From positions 1-14,961 of the forward strand of contig CAIUEV010000014.1 in NCBI GenBank assembly GCA_903898335.1: DNA of 14,961 nucleotides, in the 5' to 3' direction. The DNA is from an uncultured bacterium. GTDB taxonomy: Bacteria; Patescibacteriota; Minisyncoccia; CAIUEV01. The position numbers and the translations under genes are program-made. The notes beneath the pieces are model-generated. The model made no database searches. It saw only the letters and a program-made list of their open reading frames with translations, and was not told the DNA's origin. This document shows, in pieces, positions 1 to 7,133 of the stretch (its first letter is position 1; every line of letters starts with the position of its first letter).

Positions 1-1
1 A

Positions 2-685
2 AAAGAGAGTCTGATTGAATACGAAAAAAAACAGAAATACTATGAGGAATATTTACGTTTCGGAGGTTTCCCCGGAGTTGTGCTGGCCGAGGATCAGGAG
101 ACTAAAACATTGAGACTGAACGATATTTTTCAGTCTTATTTTGAAAAAGATATCCGTTTTCTGGGAGATTTTAGGGAAGTAAATGTTCTCAGAGATTTTA
201 TCTTGCTTCTAATGCAAAGGGTTGGCTCGAGAATTGAAATCACTAAAATTTCAAGTGAGCTGGGAGTTTCCAGACAAACCATCTATGCTTTTCTCTCTTT
301 TTTAGAAAAAACTTATTTTCTTTATCTGGTAAAGCCTTTTTCGAGAAACATCGATCGGGAAATTAGCGGTAAAAGAAAAATTTATCTTTGCGACACGGGA
401 ATAATCAATAATTTTGCCCAAGTCAATTCAGGTTCTATTTTGGAAAACGCAGTCTTTCTTGGTTTAAAAAAATATGGTCAAATAAACTACTATCAAAAAA
501 GATCTGGCGGGGAAATCGATTTTATTCTTGACAAAAAAATCGCTTTTGAAGTTAAGAGGAAAGGTTCGAAAGCAGACTATAAAAAACTCTCAAAAATAAG
601 CGATTCGGTTGGTATTAAAGAGAAATATCTGATTTCGGAGGAATTTAACCAAGTTAATTATTGTATTTCGGCTTCAGATTTATAA
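2..685 (+). CDS. AAA-family ATPase with DUF4143-type C-terminus (5' partial)
   Basis: The reading frame is open from the left edge, so this is the C-terminal part of a larger protein; the GTG at 80 is only an internal codon. The visible portion begins with a YEEYLRFGGFPGVV stretch (about 47-82), the usual junction between the AAA_14 ATPase domain and the DUF4143 region. A winged-helix segment follows (ISSELGVSRQTIYAFL, roughly 247-294). The C-terminus has the restriction-endonuclease-like pattern seen in this family: a Glu in LENAVF, then GGEIDF, then FEVKRK. Such proteins are common orphan ATPases in archaea and bacteria, often many copies per genome, with no settled function; a link to mobile elements or toxin-like behaviour has been proposed but is not shown here. 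The Walker motifs lie outside the window, so the ATPase half is inferred from the family. Confidence 0.85.
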   Translation, partial: KESLIEYEKKQKYYEEYLRFGGFPGVVLAEDQETKTLRLNDIFQSYFEKDIRFLGDFREVNVLRDFILLLMQRVGSRIEITKISSELGVSRQTIYAFLSFLEKTYFLYLVKPFSRNIDREISGKRKIYLCDTGIINNFAQVNSGSILENAVFLGLKKYGQINYYQKRSGGEIDFILDKKIAFEVKRKGSKADYKKLSKISDSVGIKEKYLISEEFNQVNYCISASDL

Positions 686-698
686 AAACAAAATCCTC

Positions 699-2000
699 AT
701 GAAAAAATTGTTTTACTTTGCATTTTTGTCTATTCTTTTTCCGTTCTGGGCTCATGCTTCGTCCGATTTCTCCGGCTATGCATGGGTGGGAAATAATTAT
801 GGGGAAAACGGAGAAACATCTTCACCCTCAGTTTTGGTTGCCAAAATGCAAGAAACATATTTGGACGGATCAACCGTTAAAGGAGTCGCTGAGATGGGAG
901 TGGCAGGTAAAAACTTCTTGCTTAAAAGTCAAATTAATCCGATTTCGAGTTTGAACGGAGTTAGGGTTGGTTATTTAAAATTTGATCAAGGAATTCCGGC
1001 AGAAGATTGTTTTGGTTTGCCGGATTGTCACCCGGTTACTTGGGAAAAGAAAGAAAGCTCAATCAATGAAGAAGGGTATTTTACCGGTTGGGCTAAGCTG
1101 GAAATCGGCTCTCCCGGTAAATATCCCGATGTATGGCTGAGATTTAAAGCCCCCAATAAAAAAGATTATAACTGTGATGAAAATATTAAAAGCGGAGAAG
1201 ATTATTTTGTTTGTTCCAAGCCGGATGGCAGTTTGAGAGGTTTTGCTTGGAGTTCCGGGCTGGCTTCTTCTTCAATATCAGACAATCCGGGTTTGGGATT
1301 TTTCGATTTTTCGAATGTCAAGATGCCTTTAATTGAGGAAAAATCTGATTCCACAGTTGAAAAATCAATTAGTGGTGAAAATAATGTATCCGGTGTGTCA
1401 GTATCCTCATCAGATCAAACAAAATTGGAGAAAAAATGTTCCGTTGATTTTGTTAATTCAGCGATCACGGAAAAAAAGATCTGCGGTTTGGAGGAAAAAA
1501 CAATGTATAAAGCCTCAACTAATTTTATCGATATAAAAGAATATACATGGCAATGTCAGGGAGAGAGCCCACAAGTAAATACTTCTTTGACACATGAGTG
1601 CTCTGGAGATAAGCCGCCGAGTTTGATTATTTTTACCAAAGACGATGAAGAAGATGTCGTCTGCAGCTCCGATAACAAAATTATCGTAGACTCAATGCCG
1701 AATTGTTCTATCAAGGCGGGCGAAAATCTTGTGGAAAATTCTGCTGACGGAACTTTTCATGCAGCGGTTAACGCTGAAATAAAGGCAACGGTGTCCGGTC
1801 GCTGTCTTGAAGGGACTAGTATTTCTTGGGAATCGGAAGCTTTGGTCCAAAATAGCTCGGACAGTAAAGTCTTTCAAGCCAAGGCTACGTCTGCCGGATC
1901 GGCTTCCATCCAGGCGTATGTGACAACAAAAGAAGGAAAAAGAATTGATTGCGGAAAAATCAATATTGAGGTTAAGGAAAAAATTCATTTCGGAATTTAA
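699..2000 (+). CDS. Secreted protein with GYAW/GFAW repeats and Ig-like C-terminus, function unknown
   Basis: A 433-residue protein starting 13 nt after the ATPase gene, so probably co-transcribed with it. Residues 1-20 form a signal peptide with likely cleavage after AHA. The mature start reads SGYAWVGNNYG (25-35) and a related motif, LRGFAWSSG followed by GLGFFDFSNV, recurs at 179-207. This resembles the 'GWAW...GWI.F' modules frequent in secreted proteins of Patescibacteria. Between them lies a mostly beta region with TGWAKLEIG (129-137) and several Cys. Residues 211-243 are a Ser-rich linker, then a Cys-rich part (247-340) and a C-terminal segment (about 345-425) that reads like an Ig-type beta domain. 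No catalytic motif is visible, and no membrane anchor after the signal peptide. I infer an extracellular or surface protein. No clear Shine-Dalgarno precedes the ATG. Confidence 0.75.
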   Translation: MKKLFYFAFLSILFPFWAHASSDFSGYAWVGNNYGENGETSSPSVLVAKMQETYLDGSTVKGVAEMGVAGKNFLLKSQINPISSLNGVRVGYLKFDQGIPAEDCFGLPDCHPVTWEKKESSINEEGYFTGWAKLEIGSPGKYPDVWLRFKAPNKKDYNCDENIKSGEDYFVCSKPDGSLRGFAWSSGLASSSISDNPGLGFFDFSNVKMPLIEEKSDSTVEKSISGENNVSGVSVSSSDQTKLEKKCSVDFVNSAITEKKICGLEEKTMYKASTNFIDIKEYTWQCQGESPQVNTSLTHECSGDKPPSLIIFTKDDEEDVVCSSDNKIIVDSMPNCSIKAGENLVENSADGTFHAAVNAEIKATVSGRCLEGTSISWESEALVQNSSDSKVFQAKATSAGSASIQAYVTTKEGKRIDCGKINIEVKEKIHFGI

Positions 2001-2028
2001 ATCTCAGTCTGAAGGCCGATAGGTAATC

Positions 2029-2057
2029 TTTACAAACTGATTTGTTTGGCTAATAAT
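2029..2057 (+). promoter_or_regulatory. Likely sigma-70-type promoter of tRNA-Leu
   Basis: TTTACA at 2029-2034 (5 of 6 matches to TTGACA) is separated by 17 nt from AATAAT at 2052-2057 (5 of 6 to TATAAT). A start near 2064 would place the tRNA 5' end about 10 nt into the transcript. The position directly in front of the tRNA supports it; there is no experimental evidence. Confidence 0.45.
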
Positions 2058-2073
2058 AGTGTAGAAGCATCGA

Positions 2074-2157
2074 GCCGCGGTGCTGAAACTGGTAGACAGG
2101 CTAGCTTGAGGGGCTAGTGTCCTTTAGGGCGTAGGAGTTCGACTCTCCTCCGCGGCA
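2074..2157 (+). tRNA. tRNA-Leu (anticodon GAG)
   Basis: An 84-nt class II tRNA. The acceptor arms GCCGCGG (2074-2080) and CCGCGGC (2150-2156) pair perfectly, with discriminator A at 2157. The anticodon stem CTAGC (2101-2105) pairs with GCTAG (2113-2117) around loop TTGAGGG, giving anticodon GAG at 2108-2110, which reads CUC and CUU leucine codons. A long variable arm (TGTCC...GGGCG) follows, as expected for Leu, then a T arm of AGGAG, TTCGACT, CTCCT. The 3' CCA is not encoded (the next bases are CAG), so it must be added after transcription. Confidence 0.96.
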
Positions 2158-2165
2158 CAGGAAAA

Positions 2166-2178
2166 GGGGCTACGCCCC
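2166..2178 (+). repeat. Small GC-rich hairpin after tRNA-Leu
   Basis: GGGGC (2166-2170) and GCCCC (2174-2178) form a perfect 5-bp stem with a 3-nt loop, starting 9 nt after the tRNA. No T-run follows, so it is not a standard intrinsic terminator. It abuts the inverted heptamer arrays and may be part of the same repeat element, or help define the 3' end of the tRNA precursor. Confidence 0.45.
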
Positions 2179-2270
2179 GTTGAAAGTTGAAAGTAGAAAG
2201 TAAAAAGGGAAAAACCAACCTCGAATGTATGTTTTAAAACTTTTAACTTTTAACTTTTAACTTTTAACTT
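2179..2270 (+). repeat. Inverted pair of 7-bp tandem arrays forming a long hairpin
   Basis: The left array (2179-2207) has four degenerate units: GTTGAAA twice, GTAGAAA, then GTAAAAA. The right array (2240-2270) has 4.4 exact copies of CTTTTAA. Folded as plus-strand RNA, 2179-2207 pairs with 2240-2268 over 29 positions: 24 Watson-Crick pairs, 3 G-U pairs and 2 A-A mismatches, with a 32-nt loop. The hairpin ends 9 nt before the ATG of the next gene and could separate tRNA transcription from it or affect its translation. Short heptamer arrays of this flavour may simply be replication-slippage sequence; function is unknown. Confidence 0.7.
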
Positions 2271-2277
2271 ATCGAAA

Positions 2278-2625
2278 ATGTTTCGATTTTTCGTTCAGAT
2301 CGTTATTAACGCCATTGCCATTTTAATTGCCGCTTATTTGGTGCCGGGAATCGATTTTAACGGAGACATCTGGAAACTCCTTTTGGCCGGAGCGGTGCTA
2401 GGGCTGGCTAACGGCTGGGTTAAGCCTTTACTGAATATAATTTCTTTGCCTCTGGTGCTGGTAACTTTCGGTCTTTTTACTTTGGTGATAAATGTAGCCA
2501 TTCTTTCCTTTGTGGCTTATTTGGTTCCGGAACTGTCAATTCAGGGTTGGATGAGCGCTTTGTGGGGATTTCTGGTCATCAGTTTAACTAACTATGTCCT
2601 GGGATTTTTGTTGGAAAAAGAATAA
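2278..2625 (+). CDS. Small four-helix membrane protein, PF04020 (YvlD/phage holin 4-2) family
   Basis: A 115-residue, almost wholly hydrophobic protein with four predicted membrane helices at about residues 4-23, 32-52, 56-80 and 88-111. The loop motif GLANGWVKPLLNIISLPLVLVTFGLFTLVIN (41-71, in pieces: N-W-V-K-P, then P-L, then T-F-G-L-F) is the signature of the family annotated as phage holin family or DUF360/YvlD. Length matches the family norm. Despite the name, most members are chromosomal and not phage lysis proteins; the Bacillus member belongs to an envelope-stress operon, and function is unknown. There is no prophage context here. The start lies directly after the inverted repeat hairpin and no Shine-Dalgarno is visible. 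Confidence 0.85.
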   Translation: MFRFFVQIVINAIAILIAAYLVPGIDFNGDIWKLLLAGAVLGLANGWVKPLLNIISLPLVLVTFGLFTLVINVAILSFVAYLVPELSIQGWMSALWGFLVISLTNYVLGFLLEKE

Positions 2626-2655
2626 TTAAAATTGAAAATTAATTTTAACTTCTTG

Positions 2656-3783
2656 ATGAAAAAAAGAGTCGTAATCACTATCATCTTTCTAATATTAATT
2701 ATTTTTGGCGGATTCTGGTTTTTTCGCCAGCTGTTTCCTCTGACGAAAGGCGTCTGGAGGGCGGAGGAAAGAAAAAATTTAGAGGCTCCGGAGACAAATG
2801 TTGGTTGGGAAAACAAAAGATTCTGGTGGACTAGCGATTTTCCGGGTCGTCAGGAAATTTGTTTTGAATTTGAAACGGGAAATAAAGTCACCGGTCAAAT
2901 CAAGAGCCTGCCTTACAGACAGACTGTCAGAGCCATGGAGATGCCGTTTATGGGCAATTTAAATGATTTGATTCAAAAGACTTCCGTCGAGGAAATCAGA
3001 GAGCGTATTTTTAATGGCAGACCTTTTTTGATGGCCGGAATGGAGCGGCATGTTTTTCGAGAAGGCAAGAATATCTTTTTCAGAGTAGCTTCGGATAAAT
3101 TTCTTTTTCCAACAGTAAATATTTTTGGTTATTATTTTCCAAACAGGGAAATACCGAAAGATGAAACTCAAATTGAGGAAATGAACTATTCCAACAAGCT
3201 AATCGGGCTGCCGGATGGTGTTTTGATCTCCAGGGGTGAAGGAGTTTTTGCCGTTTCCGGAGGAGAGTTGGCGTTAATTCGATCACCGCAAATTTTCGAG
3301 GCCATGGGCTATCACTGGGAAGATGTCAAGGGGATGACAGATTTTGAGACTAAAATCAATCCAGTTTCCGGTATAAAAAGTTTTGGTTTAGATTTTTCTC
3401 ATCCCAATGGAACGATACTCAAATCTGAAAAAGGCTATTTATTAGTTTGGGAAGGTGGTCTCTGGCAACTGAGCGAAGAGGAAAGAAACCGCTACTTTTT
3501 ATTTAACCCCGTGATTGAAGTCGATGAAGTTGAAGATGAAATACCGTGTACTTCCGAATCGGAAAAAATTCGATGCTGCCTTGATAAATTCGATCCACGC
3601 CTGAAAGGAGAAAAGATCTTTCCATTTTCCAACACTCTTTCTGTTGATACCGGCTCAATTTCCGATTTAGCAGTGAACAGAGTTGATTGGTCCAGCCAAG
3701 TAATTTTCGATCGAGAGAATCTCGCGAAGCGTTTAGTTTCCTTGAAGAATTATATTCTTTACACTTCCGGTATTAAAAAGTAG
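2656..3783 (+). CDS. Membrane-anchored extracytoplasmic protein with PDG-type repeat modules, function unknown
   Basis: I chose the ATG at 2656, which gives MKKRVVITIIF and a clean N-terminal anchor (about residues 5-22); an in-frame TTG at 2632 would add 8 residues. The rest should lie outside the membrane. Two modules share the pattern 'PDG-x-hydrophobic ... G-v-f-v-x-x-G': LPDGVLISRGEGVFAVSGG (about 3208-3264), followed by RSPQIFEAMGYHWEDV, and HPNGTILKSEKGYLLVWEGG (about 3400-3459). Comparable 'G..r.I.s..vf...GY.w..v' modules occur in many secreted CPR and actinobacterial proteins, where they are thought to form short beta units. No enzyme motif is seen. The C-terminus has CTSES and RCCLD, a small Cys cluster. 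It follows the PF04020 gene by 30 nt, so the two are probably an operon. Confidence 0.7.
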   Translation: MKKRVVITIIFLILIIFGGFWFFRQLFPLTKGVWRAEERKNLEAPETNVGWENKRFWWTSDFPGRQEICFEFETGNKVTGQIKSLPYRQTVRAMEMPFMGNLNDLIQKTSVEEIRERIFNGRPFLMAGMERHVFREGKNIFFRVASDKFLFPTVNIFGYYFPNREIPKDETQIEEMNYSNKLIGLPDGVLISRGEGVFAVSGGELALIRSPQIFEAMGYHWEDVKGMTDFETKINPVSGIKSFGLDFSHPNGTILKSEKGYLLVWEGGLWQLSEEERNRYFLFNPVIEVDEVEDEIPCTSESEKIRCCLDKFDPRLKGEKIFPFSNTLSVDTGSISDLAVNRVDWSSQVIFDRENLAKRLVSLKNYILYTSGIKK

Positions 3784-3907
3784 ACTGCTGTTTTAAAGAT
3801 ATGAATTTTTGTATTTTTTTCTTTTTCGAGTTATCCATATTTTACCCTTTTATTTTTTGAGTTTAGGCTCAAAAGAAGAGTTGTTTTAACAAGATAAAAA
3901 ATTTACG

Positions 3908-4804
3908 ATGTTGCCGATTATCAAAATGAGGAGGGTCTGGTTTGCTTTTTCAGCCACTGTGACGATCTTGAGTGTCCTTGCTGTGATCTTTTGGGGAGTA
4001 AAATTGAGCGCCGATTTTACCGGGGGCTCCGTTTTTTCTTTTGAGTTTAAGGATCAAAAAGCGATTCCGGCTGAAATTGATAAAAAATTATCCGAAGCCG
4101 GTTTTAAAGATTATCGGATTGTTGTGACCGGTGATAAAAGTTTTGATTTGAGGGCCGGCGAGATGGCTGAATCGGATCACCAAATATTAGCGGAAGTTTT
4201 CAAGGATGCGGGCGAGGAGAAAAATTTTGAATCCAGAGGTCCTTCGGTCGGACAAGAATTAAAAAAGACTACTCTTTACGCGGTTTTTCTTTCCATAGTT
4301 CTGATCGTGCTTTATGTCAGTTGGGCCTTCAGAGGAGTAGCCCAATTTGGTAAAATCAACGCTTGGACTTACGGCGTGATAACCATAATCGCCTTAGCCC
4401 ATGACATTATAGTTCTAATTGGAGCTTTTTCTCTCTTCGGTTACATTTTTAAAATTGAAATCGATGCGACTTTCGTGGCGGCCATGCTGACGACGCTTGG
4501 CTATTCGGTCAACGACACCATAGTTTCCTTTGACCGCATAAGAGAAAACTTAATTCGAGGGAAAAAAGACGAAACTTTTGAAGAGGTGGCTGAACGTAGT
4601 GTCAATGAAACAATCGCTCGGTCTTTTGGAACATCCTTCACTTCTCTTCTGACTCTTGTTGCGATATATCTATTCGGCGGAGAGACGATTCGTTATTTTG
4701 TTTTGGCTTTGATTGTGGGCGTCGGATTTGGTACTTATTCATCAATATTTCTTGCCAGTCCTCTTTTGGTTTTTTGGGAGAAGCGGCTGCGCGAGAAAGC
4801 TTAA
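3908..4804 (+). CDS. secF: Protein translocase subunit SecF
   Basis: SecF partners SecD to use the proton gradient to pull secreted proteins out of SecYEG. Visible signatures: a first membrane helix at about 10-33, the ADFTGGSVFSF motif (35-45) that opens the external P4 domain, GPSVGQEL (111-118), helices at about 122-141, 150-170 and 177-198, the TTLGYSVNDTIVSFDRIREN motif (195-214) that carries the conserved Asp/Arg of the proton path, NETIARSFGTSFTSLLTL (233-250), and two final helices. Length of 298 residues is normal for stand-alone SecF. It sits upstream of secD, the reverse of the usual secD-secF order, with one gene between. The ATG at 3908 leaves a short, typical N-terminus; the 124-nt region in front shows no strong promoter, although a TTTTGAG/CTCAAAA inverted repeat lies at 3855-3874. 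Confidence 0.96.
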   Translation: MLPIIKMRRVWFAFSATVTILSVLAVIFWGVKLSADFTGGSVFSFEFKDQKAIPAEIDKKLSEAGFKDYRIVVTGDKSFDLRAGEMAESDHQILAEVFKDAGEEKNFESRGPSVGQELKKTTLYAVFLSIVLIVLYVSWAFRGVAQFGKINAWTYGVITIIALAHDIIVLIGAFSLFGYIFKIEIDATFVAAMLTTLGYSVNDTIVSFDRIRENLIRGKKDETFEEVAERSVNETIARSFGTSFTSLLTLVAIYLFGGETIRYFVLALIVGVGFGTYSSIFLASPLLVFWEKRLREKA

Positions 4805-4822
4805 TTAATCTAAGAAAAAAAG

Positions 4823-5401
4823 ATGTTCGGTCTATCTTCCGATTTTTCTTTGGTGATTCACGGCTATGGGGGGCAGGGAGTAAAAACCCTGGCTTCCATC
4901 TTAGCGGAAGCTTCAATTAATCACGGTCTTTATGCTCAGGCTTTTCCCGAGTTCGGTCCGGAAAGAAGAGGTGCTCCGGTTAAGGCTTTTGTTCGACTTT
5001 CGGCGGAACCGGTTTTGTCCCGTTCACCGATAGAAAATCCGGATTTCGTCATTATTCTTGATTTGAATGTTTTTAATTTGGAAGAAGTTAGAAAAGGCTG
5101 GACCGATGAGACCTTTTTTCTGGTCAATAGCGACTTGGAACCGAAAGAGATTAAGAAGAAATTTGATTTAATCTCAGATTATCATCGGATTAACTCTGTT
5201 GATGTGGAAAGTTTTTTGTTGGATAAATTCGCTTCCGTTCATCCGAGCATTCCGATCCTGGGAAAATTTCTAGGGATTACCGAGCTGATTCCTCTGGATG
5301 AAATCAAAGATGTGTTGAGAGAAAAATTTTTACACAAAATAGGGGAATCAAAGATGCGTCTAACAGACAAAGTTTTAACAGAAAGCTATCAAATGCTTTA
5401 A
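4823..5401 (+). CDS. 2-oxoacid (pyruvate-type):ferredoxin oxidoreductase, gamma subunit
   Basis: This 192-residue protein matches the gamma-domain family (PF01558) of pyruvate and 2-ketoisovalerate ferredoxin oxidoreductases, which convert 2-oxoacids and CoA to acyl-CoA and CO2 while reducing ferredoxin. Clear signatures are GYGGQGVKTLASILAEA (14-30) and FGPERRGAPVKAFVRLS (44-60), followed by PDFVIILD (73-80). The length is typical of a free-standing gamma subunit. The alpha, beta (thiamine-binding) and delta (ferredoxin-like) subunits are not in this window, and the gene is wedged between secF and secD with gaps of 18 and 24 nt, so it would be transcribed with the translocase genes. The family call is firm; substrate specificity cannot be read from this subunit. 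It could work with subunits encoded elsewhere, or be an orphan. Confidence 0.9.
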   Translation: MFGLSSDFSLVIHGYGGQGVKTLASILAEASINHGLYAQAFPEFGPERRGAPVKAFVRLSAEPVLSRSPIENPDFVIILDLNVFNLEEVRKGWTDETFFLVNSDLEPKEIKKKFDLISDYHRINSVDVESFLLDKFASVHPSIPILGKFLGITELIPLDEIKDVLREKFLHKIGESKMRLTDKVLTESYQML

Positions 5402-5425
5402 ATAAGTCATTAAGTTGAAAGATCA

Positions 5426-7108
5426 ATGTTGGGAAAAATCAAAAAGATGGTTCGAGGGAGGGGCGGTAAGAAAGTTGTAAAATTTTTAACCATTACGCTG
5501 CTTTTTTTGGCGGCTTTGACTGTGTCTTTACCGGGAATTCCCGATTTTAAATTGGGCGAATGGGATCTTGGTCGAAAAATCAGTGAGCTTAAAATCAATC
5601 TGGGTCCGGATTTACAAGGGGGAACCTATCTTGTTTACCGGGCGGATCTTTCTCAGTTGGATCAATCCCAGTATAACGACAGTCTGGAAGGAGTGCGAGA
5701 TGTGATTGAGAGAAGAGTTAACGCTTTCGGTATTGCGGAGCCGGTTATTTACACCAGCCATACGGGGGACGAATATAAAATAAATATTGAATTGGCCGGC
5801 ATAAAAGATGTTAATGAGGCGATAAAAATGATTGGAGAAACTCCGATTTTGGAATTTAAAGAAATGAGAGATAAAGAAGAGGCCAAACTGAGCCAAGATG
5901 ACGCCGAAAAAGCCAAGATGGTAAATAAATTTAAGTTGGACAGAGCCGACGAAATTTTAGCGACTGCCAAAAAAGGGGAAAAAGACTTTTCGGAATTGGC
6001 CAAGGAAAACTCTGAAGATCCGAGCGTTTCTCAAAACGGAGGTGATCTGGGTTTTTTCAAGAAAGGAGCGATGGTTCCGGCTTTTGAGGAAGCGGTTTTC
6101 AAAGAGGACTTGAAAAAGGGAGATATCTATCCGGAATTGGTGAAGAGTGATTTTGGCTATCATATAATAAAAAAGATAGATGAACGAGGAGAGGGAGAAA
6201 ATAAGGAGATTCAAGCCATGCATATTCTTTTTGCCACCAAGAATGAAGAATATAACGAAGAGCTGCTCTACTCCGATCCGTTCAAACAGACCGGACTAAC
6301 CGGGAAACAGTTGGATCGGGCGGAGGTGGTATTTGATCCCAACACGGGCGCTCCTCAAATCAGTCTCACGTTTGACTCTGAAGGAAAGGAACTTTTTCGT
6401 CAGATTACGGAGAGAAATCTTGAAAAAACCGCTCCTATATTTTTAGATGGCGAGATAATTACGAATCCGACCGTCCAATCGGTTATTACCGACGGTAAAG
6501 CGGTTATTACCGGTAATTTCACTTTGGATGAGGCAAAAAAATTAGCACGTGGATTAAACGAGGGGGCTTTACCGGTGCCGGTTACGTTGATTCATCAAAA
6601 AACAATTGGGGCGAGTTTGGGTCAGGATTCGTTGGACAAAAGTCTAATGGCCGGATTGATCGGTTTTGCAATCGTTTCTTTTTTTATGGTTGCTATTTAC
6701 GGATTTTCGGGGGTGGTGGCGGTTTTCGCTTTATCTATTTACGCTCTGCTTCTGATAGCTATTTTTAAGATAATCGGTATAACCTTAACTCTATCAGGTA
6801 TTGCCGGCTTGGTGCTTTCGATAGGAATGGCGGTGGATGCCAACATTCTTATTTTTGAAAGAATCAGAGAGGAGTTTATCGTTAAGAAAAGAATGAGTGT
6901 CGCTATCGTCGAGGGCTTTAAACGAGCTTGGCCTTCAATCAGGGATGGCAACGTTTCGACCATTATAACTTGTTTGGTGTTAATGTTCGTGAGTACGGGA
7001 ATGGTTAGAGGCTTCGCGACCGCTCTTTTGATAGGAGTTTTACTGAGCATGTTCACGGCGATTTTTGTAACTCGAGTAATGCTGGATGTTTTTGATAGGG
7101 AAAAATAA
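5426..7108 (+). CDS. secD: Protein translocase subunit SecD with an inserted parvulin domain
   Basis: SecD acts with SecF outside the membrane to complete protein export. Residues 16-34 form the first membrane helix; [13 protein letters not shown] (59-71) is the SecD hallmark, and [15 protein letters not shown] (94-108) begins the P1 base. P1 is then interrupted at about 148-283 by a peptidyl-prolyl isomerase-like insert, described separately. SecD sequence resumes with [20 protein letters not shown] (289-308) and continues through [13 protein letters not shown] (339-351), [14 protein letters not shown] (373-386), GASLGQDSL (395-403) and five further membrane helices, including [19 protein letters not shown] (465-483), whose Asp471 is the conserved transmembrane acid. 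The 560-residue length fits a SecD of about 420-430 residues plus the insert. The start at 5426 has a weak GAAAG upstream. It ends 25 nt before ftsH. Confidence 0.96.
   Translation: MLGKIKKMVRGRGGKKVVKFLTITLLFLAALTVSLPGIPDFKLGEWDLGRKISELKINLGPDLQGGTYLVYRADLSQLDQSQYNDSLEGVRDVIERRVNAFGIAEPVIYTSHTGDEYKINIELAGIKDVNEAIKMIGETPILEFKEMRDKEEAKLSQDDAEKAKMVNKFKLDRADEILATAKKGEKDFSELAKENSEDPSVSQNGGDLGFFKKGAMVPAFEEAVFKEDLKKGDIYPELVKSDFGYHIIKKIDERGEGENKEIQAMHILFATKNEEYNEELLYSDPFKQTGLTGKQLDRAEVVFDPNTGAPQISLTFDSEGKELFRQITERNLEKTAPIFLDGEIITNPTVQSVITDGKAVITGNFTLDEAKKLARGLNEGALPVPVTLIHQKTIGASLGQDSLDKSLMAGLIGFAIVSFFMVAIYGFSGVVAVFALSIYALLLIAIFKIIGITLTLSGIAGLVLSIGMAVDANILIFERIREEFIVKKRMSVAIVEGFKRAWPSIRDGNVSTIITCLVLMFVSTGMVRGFATALLIGVLLSMFTAIFVTRVMLDVFDREK
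5867..6274 (+). other. Parvulin (PPIC-type) domain inside SecD, apparently circularly permuted
   Basis: Residues 148-283 of SecD. The segment from [20 protein letters not shown] (173-192) through [23 protein letters not shown] (204-220), EEAVF and [15 protein letters not shown] (240-254) is a textbook PPIC-type rotamase core. Substrate-pocket residues Met216, Phe220 and His246 are present. A normal parvulin opens with an 'A-x-HIL' strand that supplies the other active-site His. Nothing like it precedes residue 173; instead [11 protein letters not shown] (261-271) follows the core and supplies His266. In the parvulin fold the first and last strands lie side by side, so such a permutation is structurally reasonable. 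The domain would face the extracytoplasmic side and could catalyse prolyl isomerisation or simply bind emerging chains. Confidence 0.8.
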
Positions 7109-7133
7109 GCTAATTTTTTAAATAAAATTTTAT

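Noticed and set aside
80..685. A complete gene starting at GTG 80
   Set aside because: The frame is open upstream to the window edge and the residues before 80 (YLRFGGFPGV) are conserved in the family, so this is an internal codon of a truncated gene.
2166..2178. GGGGC-TAC-GCCCC as an intrinsic terminator for tRNA-Leu
   Set aside because: The stem is only 5 bp and the sequence after it is GTTGAAAG, with no T-run, so it lacks the defining feature of an intrinsic terminator on either strand.
2179..2270. A CRISPR array
   Set aside because: The units are contiguous 7-mers without spacers, they are in two opposite orientations, and no cas gene is present.
2278..2625. Prophage holin and a prophage region
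   Set aside because: The family name includes 'phage holin', but the neighbours are housekeeping genes and there is no endolysin, integrase or structural phage gene.
3855..3874. TTTTGAG/CTCAAAA inverted repeat upstream of secF as a terminator
   Set aside because: The 7-bp stem is AT-rich and is followed by AGAAGAG on the plus strand; on the minus strand no gene ends here. It may be incidental in AT-rich DNA.
5612..7056. Several open frames on the minus strand inside secD
   Set aside because: They overlap a strongly conserved coding sequence, their products show no recognisable motif, and they have no plausible start signals; they are shadows of secD.
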